From contig CAVVST010000005.1 of the NCBI GenBank assembly GCA_963750995.1, positions 186,001 to 250,000 on the forward strand: a stretch of DNA of 64,000 nt. The letters are read 5' to 3'. Positions 8,230-18,074 of the stretch are shown here, piece by piece (within the stretch, counting starts at the first letter, position 1; each line of letters starts with the position of its first letter). Under the pieces are notes generated by a model. The model had not been told where the DNA came from and ran no database searches. It worked only from the letters and a program-made list of their open reading frames with translations. Origin of the DNA: CAVVST01 sp963750995. GTDB taxonomy: Bacteria > Acidobacteriota > Vicinamibacteria > Vicinamibacterales > UBA2999. The position numbers and the translations under genes were made by a program.

Positions 8230-10827
8230 TCAGAGCCCGCCCAGCCAGAACGTCGTCTTGACGGCGAAGACGTTGTTGCCCGACGCCCCAAACGATCCGA
8301 AGAGGTCGCGGACGCCGACGCGGTCGGCCCGTGTCTCCGACTCCTCGCGATCCTGCTGCCACACCAGGTAGAGCGTGCTCCCGGGCTTCCACTCCCACCG
8401 GAGCACCACGTTGCTGCGGAAGGACAGCACATTGAAATCGCGATTGCGCAGGGCGGGACCGCTGAAGGCGCGCCGTTCCCGGCTGCCCGCCGCGATCAGT
8501 TCCCCGAAGTCATAGTAGCGGCCGCTTGCAGCGAACGGCTCGCCGTAGAACTCCAGATTGACGTCCGGCTTGAATGCATAGTTGAGGCGAATCTCGCTCG
8601 AGAGCGTGCTGCGGTCGACGAACGCGAACACGTAGCGGCGGCCGAACGTCTGCGCGCTGCCGCCGTCGAGCGCCGTGACGTACTGCTGGTCTTCGAGCTC
8701 GCGCTGGTATGCCGGCCCGAAGGTGAGCTGCCATCGGAGCGCCGGCCGCAGCGTCACGTCCGCGCTGAGGTCGAAGGCAAATCCTCCGTCCTCGTTTTCC
8801 TCGTATTCGAGGCGGACGTTGCCGCGCGTGCGGGCGGCGTTGCTGTTCCTGACCATCACGCTGGTCGCCCAGCCCGCCGGCGTGCCCATCGTCGGTCCGC
8901 CGCGGGTCAGCCGGGGGTCCTGCGCCGCCCGGTCGAATTCCAGACTGAATTCGGTCGACCAGAAGTTGTGCCAGGTCACCTCGGCTTCGGTCCCTACCGA
9001 ATTGCCCAGTCCCTGCCGGCCGAAGTTCCATTCGCGTTCGTGCTCGAGACTCACCGCGTAGTTCCGAAACAACCGGCCCGGCTGGGTCTCGCGGTATTCG
9101 AGACTGGCCGATCCGGAAATGTCGTCGGCGGTATTCAGACGGCCGAGATCGTTGATCTCGAACTCCGGCGAGATCATCTCCGCGCCCACCTGCCAGAGCC
9201 AGTGACGTCCCGCCGTGCGCTCGGCGGAGATGCCGCCCTTTACGCCGGTCATCGAGGTGCGTCCGGCGTCATATCGGAGATAGCCGGCATCGGGCCGCTG
9301 AAAGTAGCGCGCACTCGATCGCTGGAGGGAGGCGATGGCGGGTGCGTCGCCGCCGACATGGCTGACGCCGAGGTTCATGCCGATTTCGTACTCGCCCTCC
9401 TTGAATCGCAACAGCGACTCCCCGCTCGCCGTGAAGGCGTTTCGCGCCGCGACGGCGGCAAGCGGATCGTCGGACGGGATGTCGCGGTGGGTGGTCGTCG
9501 CCATGAAGGCGGCGGTGGAGCCCGCCGCCCCGAACTCCTGCTGGATCCGGCCGACGCCGTAGGTCGTCTGCGGCGCGACCCGGCCGCGGCCAAGCGATCC
9601 GGTCGCCAGCGTGAAGCTTCGCGCAAACTCCTCCGTGGTAACCGCGCCCAGCACTCCGAGCGAGGTGCCGCCCGCCAGGCGGCCGGTGATCTTCCCGGCA
9701 CCAAGGATGGTGCTCGTCGCGGGATAGTCGACGAAATCGGCTGGCAGCGATCCGATCGGCCGCGCGCCGATGCGCCGTGAGTAGAAGTACTGCGCGTCGT
9801 CGCCCCCTTCCCACGGATTGCCGCCACCCGCGGCGCCCAGCAGTTGGCCGCCTTCCAGGAAGAACGGGCGCCGCTCGGTGAAGAACGTCTCGAACGCCGA
9901 GAGGTTGACTTCGGCAGGGTCGGCTTCGACCTGACCGAAGTCCGGATTGACGGTCGCGTCCAGCGTGACGTTGGGGCCGAGGCCGACCTTGAGGTCAACG
10001 CCGGTACGTCCCTGGACGTCGCTCCCGTCATTGAAGGGATCACGTTGATCGACATCGCCGCTGAACATGGTGGAACCGGCCACGTACGGAAGCACTTCGA
10101 GCCGTCGCGCCGGGATCATGCCGCTGAAACCCGCGAGGTCGCCGAACTGTGAGGCCCAGACGCGGTCGGTCCGTCTGATCGGCGACCAGTAGATCTCCTC
10201 GTTTTTCGACGGCACCGCTCGAGAGATGTTCAAGCCGAACACCTGCCGATCGCCCGCCGTGAAACGGAGTTGATGAAACGGAATCCTGAGCTCGGCAATC
10301 CATCCTTCCTCGTCGATGCTGACTCTCGCTTCCCAGACGGGGTTGAAGCCGGTATCACGGCTCTGGCGATTGTCGGTGGCGTGATACTGATCGAACCGGA
10401 CTCCAGCCGCGGTGACACCGAACGTGTAGGCCGTCCGGCGATCGAGGTAGGTGTCGAGCGACACGAAGATATGCTCCGCCTGGTTGATCCCCTCGTCACG
10501 CCTGCTCATCGGGGCCTGGATGTCGGCCGGGTTGGCGCTATACATACGCGCGCCAACAAGGAGCGCGTCGTTGTCGTAGACGAAACGCACGTCCATGCGC
10601 TCGGTGGGAGGGGCCCCTTCGGCGGGCTCCGCCTGGACGAAGTCAACCACGGCCACGGCCTGCCGCCACGCCTCCTCGGTCAGTCGCCCGTCGACCTGGA
10701 TGGACCCCGGATCGACCCTCACGGCCATGGCCTGCTTCCTGCCGGGGGTTTCCGGCGACTGCGCGAAGGCGTGGCCCGTCAGGGCAACAGCTGCCGTGAA
10801 TACAGCGCCAGTCTGGAGAATTCTCAT
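8230..10827 (-). CDS. DUF5916 outer-membrane protein with CBM9-like N-terminus
   Basis: An 865-residue protein. Signal peptide MRILQTGAVFTAAVALTGHAFA; the ATG at 10827 is chosen because the open frame upstream has no targeting signal. Residues about 35-220 resemble a carbohydrate-binding-family-9-like domain (IQVDGRLTEEAWRQA, VRFVYDNDALLVGARMY, FRIPFHQLRF-like segments). The rest is DUF5916, with VNPDFGQVEADPAEVNLSA and FFTERRPFFLEG, then a long beta-barrel ending in GGL. Family members are predicted outer-membrane proteins; any substrate is unknown. A paralogue is at 25552-27898. Divergent from the TonB receptor at 10954 with which it shares a 126-bp promoter region. Confidence 0.85.
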   Translation of the reverse strand: MRILQTGAVFTAAVALTGHAFAQSPETPGRKQAMAVRVDPGSIQVDGRLTEEAWRQAVAVVDFVQAEPAEGAPPTERMDVRFVYDNDALLVGARMYSANPADIQAPMSRRDEGINQAEHIFVSLDTYLDRRTAYTFGVTAAGVRFDQYHATDNRQSRDTGFNPVWEARVSIDEEGWIAELRIPFHQLRFTAGDRQVFGLNISRAVPSKNEEIYWSPIRRTDRVWASQFGDLAGFSGMIPARRLEVLPYVAGSTMFSGDVDQRDPFNDGSDVQGRTGVDLKVGLGPNVTLDATVNPDFGQVEADPAEVNLSAFETFFTERRPFFLEGGQLLGAAGGGNPWEGGDDAQYFYSRRIGARPIGSLPADFVDYPATSTILGAGKITGRLAGGTSLGVLGAVTTEEFARSFTLATGSLGRGRVAPQTTYGVGRIQQEFGAAGSTAAFMATTTHRDIPSDDPLAAVAARNAFTASGESLLRFKEGEYEIGMNLGVSHVGGDAPAIASLQRSSARYFQRPDAGYLRYDAGRTSMTGVKGGISAERTAGRHWLWQVGAEMISPEFEINDLGRLNTADDISGSASLEYRETQPGRLFRNYAVSLEHEREWNFGRQGLGNSVGTEAEVTWHNFWSTEFSLEFDRAAQDPRLTRGGPTMGTPAGWATSVMVRNSNAARTRGNVRLEYEENEDGGFAFDLSADVTLRPALRWQLTFGPAYQRELEDQQYVTALDGGSAQTFGRRYVFAFVDRSTLSSEIRLNYAFKPDVNLEFYGEPFAASGRYYDFGELIAAGSRERRAFSGPALRNRDFNVLSFRSNVVLRWEWKPGSTLYLVWQQDREESETRADRVGVRDLFGSFGASGNNVFAVKTTFWLGGL

Positions 10828-10882
10828 ATCGGCTCTTGGGTAATACGCCGCTACCGGGCGCCGCGTATACCGCCGAACCGGC

Positions 10883-10911
10883 TTGACACGACGAGCGCCG
10901 TCCCTTACTGT
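10883..10911 (+). promoter_or_regulatory. sigma70-type promoter for TonB receptor
   Basis: TTGACA at 10883-10888, a 17-bp spacer and TACTGT at 10906-10911 form a good vegetative promoter 43 bp upstream of the receptor ATG. An AAGGAG ribosome-binding site follows at about 10943-10948. The region also holds the divergent promoter of the DUF5916 gene, which I could not locate. Confidence 0.55.
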
Positions 10912-10953
10912 CTCGCCACTTCGGGCTGTTTTCACGTCTTCCAAGGAGTTTCC

Positions 10954-13900
10954 ATGCGCAGGTTCGCGACGGTCGTTTCCGCTGCTCGTTTCGACGCTCT
11001 TGATCCCCTCAATCGCCGCCGCACAGGGCGCAATCGCCGGCCTCGTCACCGACACCTCCGGCGCCGTCCTGCCCGGTGTGACGGTCGAAGCCGCCAGCCC
11101 GGTGCTGATTGAAAAGGTCCGCTCGGTCGTCACCGACGGGACCGGGCAGTATCAGATCGTCAACCTGCCGCCTGGCGCCTACACGGTGACGTTCACGCTG
11201 GCCGGGCTTCAACACGCTCAGGCGCGAAGGCATCGAGCTCACCGGCAACTTCACAGCGACGGTCAACGGCGACCTTCGCGTCGGCGCGCTCGAGGAAACC
11301 ATCACGGTGACCGGCGAGGCGCCGGTGGTGGACGTGCAGAACACCGCGCGGCAGCGGATCGTCGATCGCGAGACGATCGAGAACATCCCGGCCGGACGCA
11401 ACATCTGGGCGCTGGGTGCGCTCAATCCCGGCATTTCCACGAACGTGCCGCAGGACGTCGGCGGCGCCGTCATCAACGCCACGACCGGCATGTCCTCGCA
11501 CGGCAGCCGCGCCAACGACGGCTGGACGTCGATGGCGGGCATCACCATGAACGCGATGGCCTCGCAGGGCTTTACCACCCGCCTGATTTACAGCATGGCG
11601 AGCCTGCAGGAGGTCACGCTCGACTACTCCGCCAACACCGCCGAAGTGCCGACCGGTGGCGTCCGCATCAACATCATTCCGCGTGAAGGCGGCAACACCT
11701 TCAACGGCACCTTCTTCTCCAGCATCGCGACCGGCGCGATGCAGGCGAACAACCTCAGCGACGAGCTGAGGAGCCAGGGGCTGCGGACGCCCGATGCGGT
11801 GCGGAAGTTGTGGGACGTGAACCCGGGATTCGGCGGGCCGCTCCGCCGCGACAAGGTCTGGTTCTACGTGTCGGCGCTGTCGTCCGGGTCGCAGCTGGAT
11901 GTCGCCGACATGTTCTTCAACAAGAACGCGAACAACCCGAATGCGTGGGCCTATGAACCCGACCTGGACCGGCCGGCATTCAAGGACACCCACTACCAGG
12001 GAGGGGACGCCCGCCTGACCTGGCAGGTCAGCCCACGCAACAAGATCGGGATCCTTGCTGCCGATCAGACCGGGTGCACGTGCGTCGGCGTCGTCTCCGC
12101 GACGGTCGCTCCAGAGGCCGACATCCGCGAGAGGTTCCCGATCCAGCGGCGGCAGATTGCTCGATTGGACCTCACCGCTGACGAGCCGCATTCTGCTCGA
12201 GGCTGGCGGGGCGGTTCACTATGGCCGCAGCGTTCGTCTGCCGTCGCTCGACAGCAGCCCCCAGATGATCACCGTCAACGAACAGGCGACCGGGCTGCGC
12301 TACCGCGCGGCTGACAACTTCCGCAATGGTCCGAATCAGGCAATTCACCTGCGCGCATCCGCCGCGTACATCACCGGTGCCCACGCGTACAAGGTCGGCT
12401 TCACGCACAGCCATGGCTACGAGGGGCGTGACACCAACGACGGCGGCCAGTCGCTGACCTACCGGTTCAACAACGGCGTACCGAACCAGATCACTCAGCG
12501 GGCGCTGCCGATCTTCACGCAGGTGAACGTCGACCACAATCTGGCGCTCTATGCGCAGGACAAGTGGACGTTCCGGCGAATGACGGCGAACTACGGTCTT
12601 CGCTACGACTACTTCGCCACCGGCTTTCCCGACCAGCACCTGGGGCCGACGACGTTCACGCCGGGGCGGGACCTGGATTTCCCCGCCCACAAGAACCTGG
12701 CCTGGCACGACCTCAGCCCGCGTCTCGGCGCCAGCTACGACCTCTTCGCCGACGGGAAGACGGCGCTCAAGGTCAGCCTGAACAAGTACCTGCAGAACGA
12801 GGCGGCGGGCTCGGCGCTCGCCATCGGGCCGAATCCGCTCGAGACCGTGGTCAACACGACCTCGCGATCGTGGGCGGATGCGAACCGCAATTACGTGCCC
12901 GACTGCAACCTGTTCAGCCCGGACGCCAACGGCGAATGCGGCGCCATCGCCAACCGCGCTTTCGGAACGGTGCGGCCCGCCGCCACCTTCGATCCCGACC
13001 TGCTGCGCGGCTGGGGCAAGCGGGTGGCAAACTGGGAATTCTCGGCCGGCGTGCAGCATGAACTGATGCCGCGCACGTCGCTGGACGTCGCGTATTTCCG
13101 CCGCACCTATCAGAACTTCGTCGTCACCGACAACCGCGCCGTCAGCGCTGCCGACTTCGATCAATTCAGCATCACCGCGCCGGCCGATCCCCGCCTCGCC
13201 GGCGGCGGCGGCTACGTCGTGTCCGGCCTGTATGACCTCAAGCCCGCCAGCTTCGGCCGGCCGGCCGACAACTACATCACGCTGTCGAAAAACTACGGCG
13301 AACAGATCGAGCGGTGGCACGGCGTGGACGTGAACCTGAGGACCAGGCTCGAAAACGGCCTGCTGGTCCAGGGTGGGTTGAGCACCGGCAGCACGCTGAC
13401 CGACATCTGCGAAGTGGCGGAGCAGATTCCGGAGATCCTGCTCGGCGTCGCGGCGCTCGGCGGCACCGGCGCGGCCAACTCGCCCAACGTGCTCGCGGTG
13501 GCGACCAACAACGGTGCGGCGATCACCAACCAGTGGGTGCCGGCGCAGCACTGCCGTCAGCAGTCGCCGTTCCTGACCAACGTCAAGTTCCTGGCGTCTC
13601 ACACGATCCCGCGCGTCGACGTGCTCGTCAGCGGCACGTTCCGGAGCGTGCCGGGACCGGAGATCTACGCGAACTACGTCGCCACCAACGCCGTGATCGC
13701 GCCGTCGCTCGGACGTGCGCTGTCGGGCGGCGTCGCCAACCTGCCGGTGACCATCGTCGAACCTGGCTCGATCTACGGCGAGCGGCTGAACCAGTTCGAC
13801 GTGCGCGTCGGCAAGATCCTGCGGTTCGGACGGACCAAGACGACGGTGAACCTCGACGTCTATAACCTGTTCAACGCGAACACGGTGCTGACGGTCAACA

Positions 13901-13980
13901 ACGCGTTCGCCACCTGGCAGCGGCCGACGTCGATCCTGCTCGCACGGTTCGCGAAGATCGGCGTCCAGTTCGATTTCTGA
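10954..13980 (+). CDS. TonB-dependent receptor, Oar-like (three frameshifts)
   Basis: Reassembled product of about 1,000 residues: signal peptide MRRFATVV then PLLVSTLLIPSIAAA; carboxypeptidase-regulatory (Cna-B-like) domain GAIAGLVTDTSGAVLPGVTV; plug segment ETITVTGEAPVVDVQNTARQ; barrel with PREGGNTFNGTFF, NPGFGGPLRRDKVWFY, WADANRNYVPDCN and a terminal aromatic in IGVQFDF. These proteins import large substrates across the outer membrane using TonB energy; the ligand is unknown. Frames change near 10979, 11213 and 12150, each explained by one extra base. Preceded by a clear promoter and ribosome-binding site. Three paralogues occur at 20318, 41292 and 48851. Confidence 0.85.
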
Positions 13981-13997
13981 TGTCCATCACTCAGAAT

Positions 13998-14049
13998 CGT
14001 AGTGTCCGCCTTCAGGCGGACCCAGGTCCGGCTGAAGCCGGACACTACG
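13998..14049. repeat. REP/BIME pair, copy 1
   Basis: Two perfect hairpins face each other: GTCCGCC-TTCA-GGCGGAC and GTCCGGCT-GA-AGCCGGAC, flanked outward by CGTAGT and ACTACG. The GTAG tetranucleotide next to the stem is typical of REP elements moved by RAYT transposases. It lies at the 3' end of the TonB gene, four bases before the next ATG. Confidence 0.75.
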
Positions 14050-14053
14050 GCTG

Positions 14054-15724
14054 ATGAGGAAAGCTCTCGTACTCGCCGCGGCATTCGTCGTGCTCGCGGG
14101 GGCGCAGGCCCCCGCGCAGGCACCCGACCCGTGCCGCGAGCTCGTCCTGTACGGCGGCCGGATTGCCACGATGGACGCGCGGACGACCATCGCGTCGTCC
14201 ATCGTGATTCGCGACGACCGCATCGCCGGCGTCTCGACCGCGGCCGGCATTCCTCCCCACAGCGCGTGCGCACGCCTGATCAACCTGCGCGGGAGACTGG
14301 CGATCCCCGGCATGATCGACACGCACGACCACGTCTCGTACTTCACCGCACGTCCCGGTTACGACGTACGGCTTGACGCGGCGACGTCGATTGCCGACCT
14401 GCAGCGGATGATTCGCGCCCGCGCGGCAACCGTCGACAGAGGGGCGTGGGTCACCTCGCTCGGCGGATGGAGCCCGGCACATCTCGCCGAGAAACGCATG
14501 CCCACGGGTGTCGAGCTCGACGCAGCCGCGCCCGACCATCCTGTCCTGCTGATGATTGCCGGCCAGGCCTCGACCAACGCGCGAGGCAAGGCGTGGCTCA
14601 CCGCGCACCAGGTTGCCGTCGGCGACAACGGCGCGCTCGGAGGCCCCGAGTCGATCGCCGCGCTCAACGCGCTCAGGGCGACGATGACCTTCGAGGACCG
14701 GAAGCGGACGATCAGGGACCTGCTTGCCTACTACTCCGGCATGGGCGTCACGACCCATATCGACAACGGCGGGCCGCGGCCGCCCGCGCCGGCGATGGCT
14801 GGCGTGTCGCGGACGAGCGACGGAGGGCTGAACACGCTCGATCCCGTCACTGGATACCTGCCGCAGCTCGACCTCGATCGCGAAGGCCGGCTGCCGGGGC
14901 GGCTGCGGGTGTTGTTCTATTCGTTCGATCTCACGCCCGAGCTTCCCCTCCTGCGAGCCCGCCTCGACAACCAGATGATGGGCTTCGGGAGTGACTGGAT
15001 CCGGATTGCCGGCGTGGGCGAACGCGTAGGAGGCGGCGACGGCGCCGGCGACGCCGAATGGGACGCGAACGGCCGCCCCACGCCGCAGTACGAGGCGGCG
15101 GTCCGGCTGGTCGCGCAGCGCGGCTGGGCGCTGCAGCAGCACTCGACGGCGCTCGAGGACGAGAAGCGCCACGTCGAACTCTGGGAGCGCGTGAACGCTG
15201 AAACTCCGCTCGCGCCCCTTCGCTGGACGCTCGCCCATGTCCGCGGCATCGATCGGGCCACGCTGGATCGGCTGAAGGCGATCGGGGTCGGGGTGTCGAT
15301 TACCGGCACCCGGTACATGAGCGAGGGCGACCGCCCGGGCCCGCCCATCCGGACGATTGTCGCGTCCGGCGTCAGGGCCAGCTACGGCAGCGACAATCCG
15401 TCATCCCCGCCAACCAACCCGTGGCTTCACATGTATGCGATTGTCACGGGCAGGAACTACGCGAACCGGCTGATCGAGGGCGACGAAACCCTCAGTCGCA
15501 TCGAGGCGCTCCGCCTGTATACGATCAGCGGCGCCTGGTTTTCGCGCGACGAGGACCGGCTCGGGTCGATCGAAGCGGGTAAACTCGCGGATGTCGTCGT
15601 GCTGAGCGACGACTTTCTCGATCCGGCGCGCGTACCGGACGAGGCGATCAAGCGGCTGCATTCAGTGCTGACGATCGTCGGCGGACGCATCGTGCATGAT
15701 AGCGGCGCGGTCACAGCTCAATGA
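14054..15724 (+). CDS. secreted amidohydrolase, Amidohydro_3/YtcJ-like
   Basis: A 556-residue exported protein (signal peptide MRKALVLAAAFVVLAGAQAPA). N-terminal LVLYGGRIATMD and C-terminal LADVVVLSDDFLDPA are the small beta-sandwich of amidohydrolases. The metal site begins MIDTHDHVSYF (HxH) and the late Asp is in SYGSDNPSSPPTN, with TLAHVRGI and QQHSTALED histidines between. Such enzymes hydrolyse amides, lactams or imides; the substrate is unknown. It starts four bases after a REP pair with no obvious ribosome-binding site, so it may depend on readthrough from the receptor gene. Followed by the MBL gene 7 bp later. Confidence 0.82.
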   Translation: MRKALVLAAAFVVLAGAQAPAQAPDPCRELVLYGGRIATMDARTTIASSIVIRDDRIAGVSTAAGIPPHSACARLINLRGRLAIPGMIDTHDHVSYFTARPGYDVRLDAATSIADLQRMIRARAATVDRGAWVTSLGGWSPAHLAEKRMPTGVELDAAAPDHPVLLMIAGQASTNARGKAWLTAHQVAVGDNGALGGPESIAALNALRATMTFEDRKRTIRDLLAYYSGMGVTTHIDNGGPRPPAPAMAGVSRTSDGGLNTLDPVTGYLPQLDLDREGRLPGRLRVLFYSFDLTPELPLLRARLDNQMMGFGSDWIRIAGVGERVGGGDGAGDAEWDANGRPTPQYEAAVRLVAQRGWALQQHSTALEDEKRHVELWERVNAETPLAPLRWTLAHVRGIDRATLDRLKAIGVGVSITGTRYMSEGDRPGPPIRTIVASGVRASYGSDNPSSPPTNPWLHMYAIVTGRNYANRLIEGDETLSRIEALRLYTISGAWFSRDEDRLGSIEAGKLADVVVLSDDFLDPARVPDEAIKRLHSVLTIVGGRIVHDSGAVTAQ

Positions 15725-15731
15725 GGTGCAT

Positions 15732-16651
15732 ATGAAGCGAGTCCTGTTGGTGACGGCCGTTCTTGCGGGGGTGCTGGCGGCGGCACCGGCCATGGCCCAG
15801 ATCACCCGCGGCGCCGATCAGCCGAACCAGAACAAGTGGAATGCCAAGGGCCCATGGGGAAAGACCGAACGGAGCGCGCCGCTCGAGGCGCAGCAGAAGA
15901 AGCCGTTCAAGCTCTTCGACAACGTCTGGTACGTCGGCTTCCAGACGGTCAGCGCCTACCTCGTCTCGACCTCGGACGGACTGGTGCTGATTGATGCCGG
16001 CTACGCGCAGACAGTGGACTGGCTGGTCGAGAGCATCCGCGCGGCGGGATTCGATCCGAAGAACGTCAAGTACATCTTCGTGACGCACTCGCACGTCGAC
16101 CACGCGAGCGGCGCGGCGCGTCTCAAGCAGCTCACGGGCGCACGCGTCGGGCTGTCAGCCGAAGACTGGGGGTCGGTCGAGGACAACAGAAGAATCCGCG
16201 CGGCAGTTTTCCGGTTCGGATGCAACGCGATCTGGTGCTGAAGGACAACGACGCGATCACCGTCGGCGACACGACGTTCAAGTTCTACTTCACGCCGGGC
16301 CACACCGTCGGCTCGACGTCGATCGAGTATCCGGTGCGGTACATGGGGCGCACGTATCGGGCGCTGACGCCCGGAGGGCTCGGGCTGCACTACGACCACA
16401 ACTGGGGGCCGACCTTCAAGAAGAGCATCGAGCGGCTGCGCGCACTGGGACCGTGGGACGTCGCGCTCGGCAACCATCCGTTTCTCTCGCCGGTCGATCT
16501 CGAAGTGATCGAACAACAGCTGAGCTCGCGCCAGGGCGGCATGCATCCGGCCGTCATCGGTCCGGCGGCGATTACGTCCTTCTTCGACGCGATCCTGAAG
16601 ATCGTCGACGAGAAACTGGTGGTCGAACCGCCGACCGGTCCGCCCAAGTGA
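15732..16651 (+). CDS. secreted MBL-fold hydrolase, subclass-B3-like (frameshifted)
   Basis: Signal peptide MKRVLLVTAVLAGVLAAAPAMA. Frame one runs through VTHSHVDHASGAARLKQLTG; frame two resumes near 16190 with PRGSFPVRMQRDLVLKDND, FTPGHTVGSTSIEYP and ALGNHPFLSP. The three metal-binding blocks (HxHxDH, GHT-GS, NHP) make it a relative of the product at 3145-4125, and a B3-like MBL enzyme. One missing base near 16185 joins the parts into about 306 residues. Substrate unknown. It lies between an amidohydrolase and another MBL gene, all on the plus strand. Confidence 0.78.
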
Positions 16652-16695
16652 GTACATTGACGAGCGAAAGCGACGGATTCATACTGCGCGCGCCT

Positions 16696-17673
16696 ATGAG
16701 AATCATGGTGACCCTGCCCCTCGTGCTGCTGATCACGGCTGCCGCCGTGCGCCCGGCGGCTGGACAAACCCCGGCGCCGGCCGCCGCCGGCGAGATCCAC
16801 GTGATGCCGCTGCGCGACAACGTGTTCATGCTCGTCGGTCCGAGCGGGAACACCGTGGTGCAGGTGGAGCCGGAGACGAAAACGACGCGGATTCCGGGGT
16901 TCTACCAGGGCTCGTACGGCGTGGTCGTCGTCGATACGCAGTCCGGCGACCAGGCGGAAGCGCTGCGGAGCGCGGTCAGGCGGCTGTCGCCGGGTCCGGT
17001 CCGGTTCGTCATCAACACCCATATTCACGCCGATCACATCGGCGGCAACGAGGCCCTGGCGCGCCGAGAAGACGGGGCCCGCGGCGGGGACCCGACGCTC
17101 ATCGTCTCGCACGAAAACGTCCTGCTGAAACTGGCCGAGGAAGGGCGTGTGCCGCAGGCCGGGTTGCCGACCGACACGTATCTGGACACCAAGGAAATCT
17201 GGCTGAACGGCGAGGCGATCCAGCTGTTTCACCAGCCGAACGCGCATACCGACGGCGACACCATCGTGTACTTCCGCAAGTCGGACGTCATCAGCGCGGG
17301 CGACCTGTTCGATACCACGCGCTACCCGGTGATTGATGCCGCGAACGGCGGCGGCGTCCAGGGCATCATCGACGGCCTGAACAAGATTCTCGACATCGCC
17401 ATTCCGGAAAACAGCGGCGAGGGCGGCACGCTGATCGTTCCCGGGCAGGGCCGGCTCTCGGACGAATCCGACGTCGTCGAGTACCGCAATATGGTCGTGA
17501 TCATCCGGGATCGCATCCAGGACCTGGCGAAAAAGGGGATGACCCTGGCGCAGGTCAAGGCCACGCGTCCCACGCTCGACTATGACTTCCGCTACGGGAC
17601 CAACCGCGCCTGGACGACTGACATGTTCATCGACGCGGTCTACAACGACATCAAGGGGGGAAAAAAGGAATGA
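16696..17673 (+). CDS. secreted MBL-fold hydrolase
   Basis: A 325-residue exported protein (signal peptide starting MRIMVTLPLVLLITAAAV). It contains GVVVVDTQSGDQAEALRSAV, the metal motif NTHIHADHIGGNEALAR, QPNAHTDGDTIVYF, SAGDLFDTTRYPVID and VPGQGRLSDESDVVEY. The late acidic and Gly-Gln-Gly motif differs from the B3-like genes nearby and is typical of a separate group of periplasmic MBL proteins in soil bacteria. Substrate unknown. Its stop overlaps the start of the DUF6152 gene (ATGA), so the two are coupled. Confidence 0.82.
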   Translation: MRIMVTLPLVLLITAAAVRPAAGQTPAPAAAGEIHVMPLRDNVFMLVGPSGNTVVQVEPETKTTRIPGFYQGSYGVVVVDTQSGDQAEALRSAVRRLSPGPVRFVINTHIHADHIGGNEALARREDGARGGDPTLIVSHENVLLKLAEEGRVPQAGLPTDTYLDTKEIWLNGEAIQLFHQPNAHTDGDTIVYFRKSDVISAGDLFDTTRYPVIDAANGGGVQGIIDGLNKILDIAIPENSGEGGTLIVPGQGRLSDESDVVEYRNMVVIIRDRIQDLAKKGMTLAQVKATRPTLDYDFRYGTNRAWTTDMFIDAVYNDIKGGKKE

Positions 17674-18074
17674 AGCGCACTGTCATGGGACTGCTCGTGA
17701 TCGCCGCGCTCGCGGCCGGCACGACCGCATCGGCGCATCACTCGTTTGCCGCCACCTACGACGAGAACAAGAAGGTGACGATCGAAGGAACGCTCGTCCA
17801 GTTCCTGTGGCGCAACCCGCATTCATTCGTCCACGTCGTCGTGAAGGATCCCGCCGCGGCCAAGAAGGGCGGCGAGGAGCAGCAGCGGTGGGCGGCGGAA
17901 TGGGGCAGCGGCGGCCAGCTCGGCAACCAGGGCGTGGCACGCGACACGCTGAAGGTCGGCGATCACCTGATCATCACCGGCGATCCGTCGCGGACGCCCG
18001 GTGACTACCGCGTCCGGGTCCGCACTATCTACCGTCCGAAGGACGAATGGCGCTGGGGTGGCGAATTTGACTAA
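17670..18074 (+). CDS. DUF6152 family periplasmic protein
   Basis: A 134-residue protein. Signal peptide ends TTASA, and the mature chain would begin HHSFAATYDE. The N-P-H motif is in VQFLWRNPHSFVHVVVKD, and the end is GDYRVRVRTIYRPKDEW. It overlaps the MBL gene upstream by 4 bp and the WEGDT gene downstream by 8 bp, so four exported proteins (15732-20182) form one unit. Confidence 0.82.
   Translation: MKRTVMGLLVIAALAAGTTASAHHSFAATYDENKKVTIEGTLVQFLWRNPHSFVHVVVKDPAAAKKGGEEQQRWAAEWGSGGQLGNQGVARDTLKVGDHLIITGDPSRTPGDYRVRVRTIYRPKDEWRWGGEFD

Noticed and set aside
12172..13602. 476-codon minus-strand frame inside the first TonB receptor
   Set aside because: Mirror frame of a conserved receptor with no domain or signal; similar long mirror frames occur under 18067-19821 and 26954-28522.
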